Source of the DNA: Clostridia bacterium
Lineage (GTDB): Bacteria > Bacillota > Clostridia > Oscillospirales > Acutalibacteraceae
Assembly: GCA_900768035.1 (NCBI GenBank)
Contig: CAAGBH010000144.1
Location: 1-5,906, forward strand
Reading direction: 5' to 3'
Length of the DNA: 5,906 nucleotides
Shown here: piece after piece, positions 5,088-5,906 of the stretch
How the letters are laid out: every line of letters begins with the position of its first letter
How positions within the stretch are numbered: the stretch's first letter is position 1
Translations under genes and position numbers: made by a program
Notes under the pieces: generated by a model
Seen by the model: the letters and a program-made list of their open reading frames with translations, nothing else
What the model was told of the DNA's origin: nothing
Database searches by the model: none

Positions 5088-5906
5088 CGAGTATCTTGGC
5101 AATGTTCTTGTTTGCCAGTTCTAATCCCCTTTCGTAGGTCGCTTCCCAAACATCATGCTGATTGCGCTTGCAATCGCACTTGAGGTCGATGAACGGAATC
5201 AACGCTTCCAGTTTCACGATTTTCTTCAAATCGTCTTCCCAGGTGGATTTCCCCTTCGCCAAAACCTTTTCATAGTGGGATTCCGGGGGAGTCCACTTGA
5301 ACTTCGGAATGCCCTTCACGATTTTCTTGACCGGGATTTCGGACATATCCATCGGCAGTATCCACCCGGTCTTGCCGTCCTCAATGCCCTGCTCCCTCGC
5401 TACCGCAAAGTCAGTTGCGATGACAGGCGTTCCCACAATCAGACTCTCAACGATACTGTAGCTATAGCCCTCGGTATCGCTCAACTGGACGAGGTAGTCC
5501 GCATCGGCGATGTAGTCCAAAATCCCTTCCACATCTGCCGGAAGCACCGCCATCTTTGGATGCACAGGCATCTTCGGCTGATCGGTAAAGACCAACCATG
5601 TGAACGGCACTCCCTCTTTGTCAAACGCCTCGCACAGCTTTGTCATGCGGTCATAGCCTTTTTCCGGGGATAGCCGGGTAGCTGATACAAGGTGCAATAC
5701 CTTCTTGGTCTTCTTGGGGGTGTAGGGGTTGTACATCGTTTCGATGTTCTTCGCCCATTCATAGTGTTCCCGGATTCCGTTGGTTGTGTTCTCAGAAACT
5801 CCAAACCGATGCGTGATGCAAGGCTCTTGGCAGGGGTTGAGATGGCGGTTGATGTAGTCGGCGTGATAGGTCTGAATGTACTTTTCGGCCTTGACATTAT
5901 GTAAAA
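5068..5906 (-). CDS. Glycosyltransferase, GT4 (group 1) type, N-terminus cut by window edge
   Basis: The visible 278 residues cover the end of the N-terminal and all of the C-terminal Rossmann domain of a GT-B fold glycosyltransferase, an enzyme moving a sugar from a nucleotide-sugar donor to an acceptor. The frame is open to the window edge (first codons LHNVKAEKYIQTYHADY), so an internal ATG at 5736 is not the start. Evidence: VLHLVSATRLSPEKGYDRM at about 69-87 begins the donor-binding domain; LPADVEGILDYIADADYLVQ is at about 121-140; EGYSYSIVE at 145-153 is the E-x7-E motif of retaining GT4 enzymes; and GTPVIATDFAVAREQGIEDG at about 158-177 with GKTGWIL follows. No signal peptide can be judged. 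Its end overlaps the gpF-like gene. It is not a core assembly gene; it may glycosylate a virion protein or change the host surface. Donor and acceptor cannot be told from sequence. Confidence 0.88.
   Translation of the reverse strand, partial: LHNVKAEKYIQTYHADYINRHLNPCQEPCITHRFGVSENTTNGIREHYEWAKNIETMYNPYTPKKTKKVLHLVSATRLSPEKGYDRMTKLCEAFDKEGVPFTWLVFTDQPKMPVHPKMAVLPADVEGILDYIADADYLVQLSDTEGYSYSIVESLIVGTPVIATDFAVAREQGIEDGKTGWILPMDMSEIPVKKIVKGIPKFKWTPPESHYEKVLAKGKSTWEDDLKKIVKLEALIPFIDLKCDCKRNQHDVWEATYERGLELANKNIAKILDDSDAV

Noticed and set aside
5643..5897. An 84-codon minus-strand open frame in another phase at the window edge
   Set aside because: It overlaps the glycosyltransferase frame, which has clear family motifs and stays open to the edge. 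The alternative is low-complexity Thr/Pro/Arg-rich.

Overview
The window is part of the virion-assembly operon of a tailed (siphovirus-type) phage or prophage. Every gene I can support lies on the minus strand, so the operon reads from position 5906 down to 1. The protein families, the AGGAG-type ribosome binding sites and the moderate G+C suggest a Firmicutes host, probably a gut Clostridia-type bacterium. That assignment is inference from family resemblance; no host gene or integration site is visible.

Layout in transcription order: a glycosyltransferase of the GT4 type (start outside the window, 5906-5068); a Mu gpF-like minor head protein (about 5087-4527); a free-standing GIY-YIG homing endonuclease (4524-3643); a 148-base spacer with two hairpins and an unexplained open frame (3642-3495); a capsid scaffold protein (3494-2982); the HK97-fold major capsid protein (2952-2032); a gp6-like head-tail connector (2007-1675); a head-closure/adaptor-like protein (1675-1304); an HK97 gp10-like protein (1302-763); a tail terminator-like protein (766-347); and the start of the major tail tube protein (332-1, C-terminus outside the window).

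The core genes follow the usual order in which a capsid is built, closed and joined to a tail. Scaffold and gpF-like protein act with the capsid protein to make the procapsid. The connector and closure proteins seal the portal vertex. The gp10-like and terminator proteins finish the tail end, and the tube protein forms the tail shaft. Junctions are tight (overlaps of 1 to 35 bases or gaps of 1 to 29 bases), so most genes are probably translationally coupled. No promoter, terminator, tRNA or CRISPR array is evident.

Two genes do not belong to this core: the glycosyltransferase and the homing endonuclease. They flank the gpF-like gene on both sides, so this is the part of the window where accessory DNA has entered. 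The spacer after the endonuclease is the only stretch over 30 bases without a gene. No clearly new defence or regulatory system was found; the points most worth a second look are the glycosyltransferase, the endonuclease insertion, and the spacer reading frame fused to the scaffold gene.
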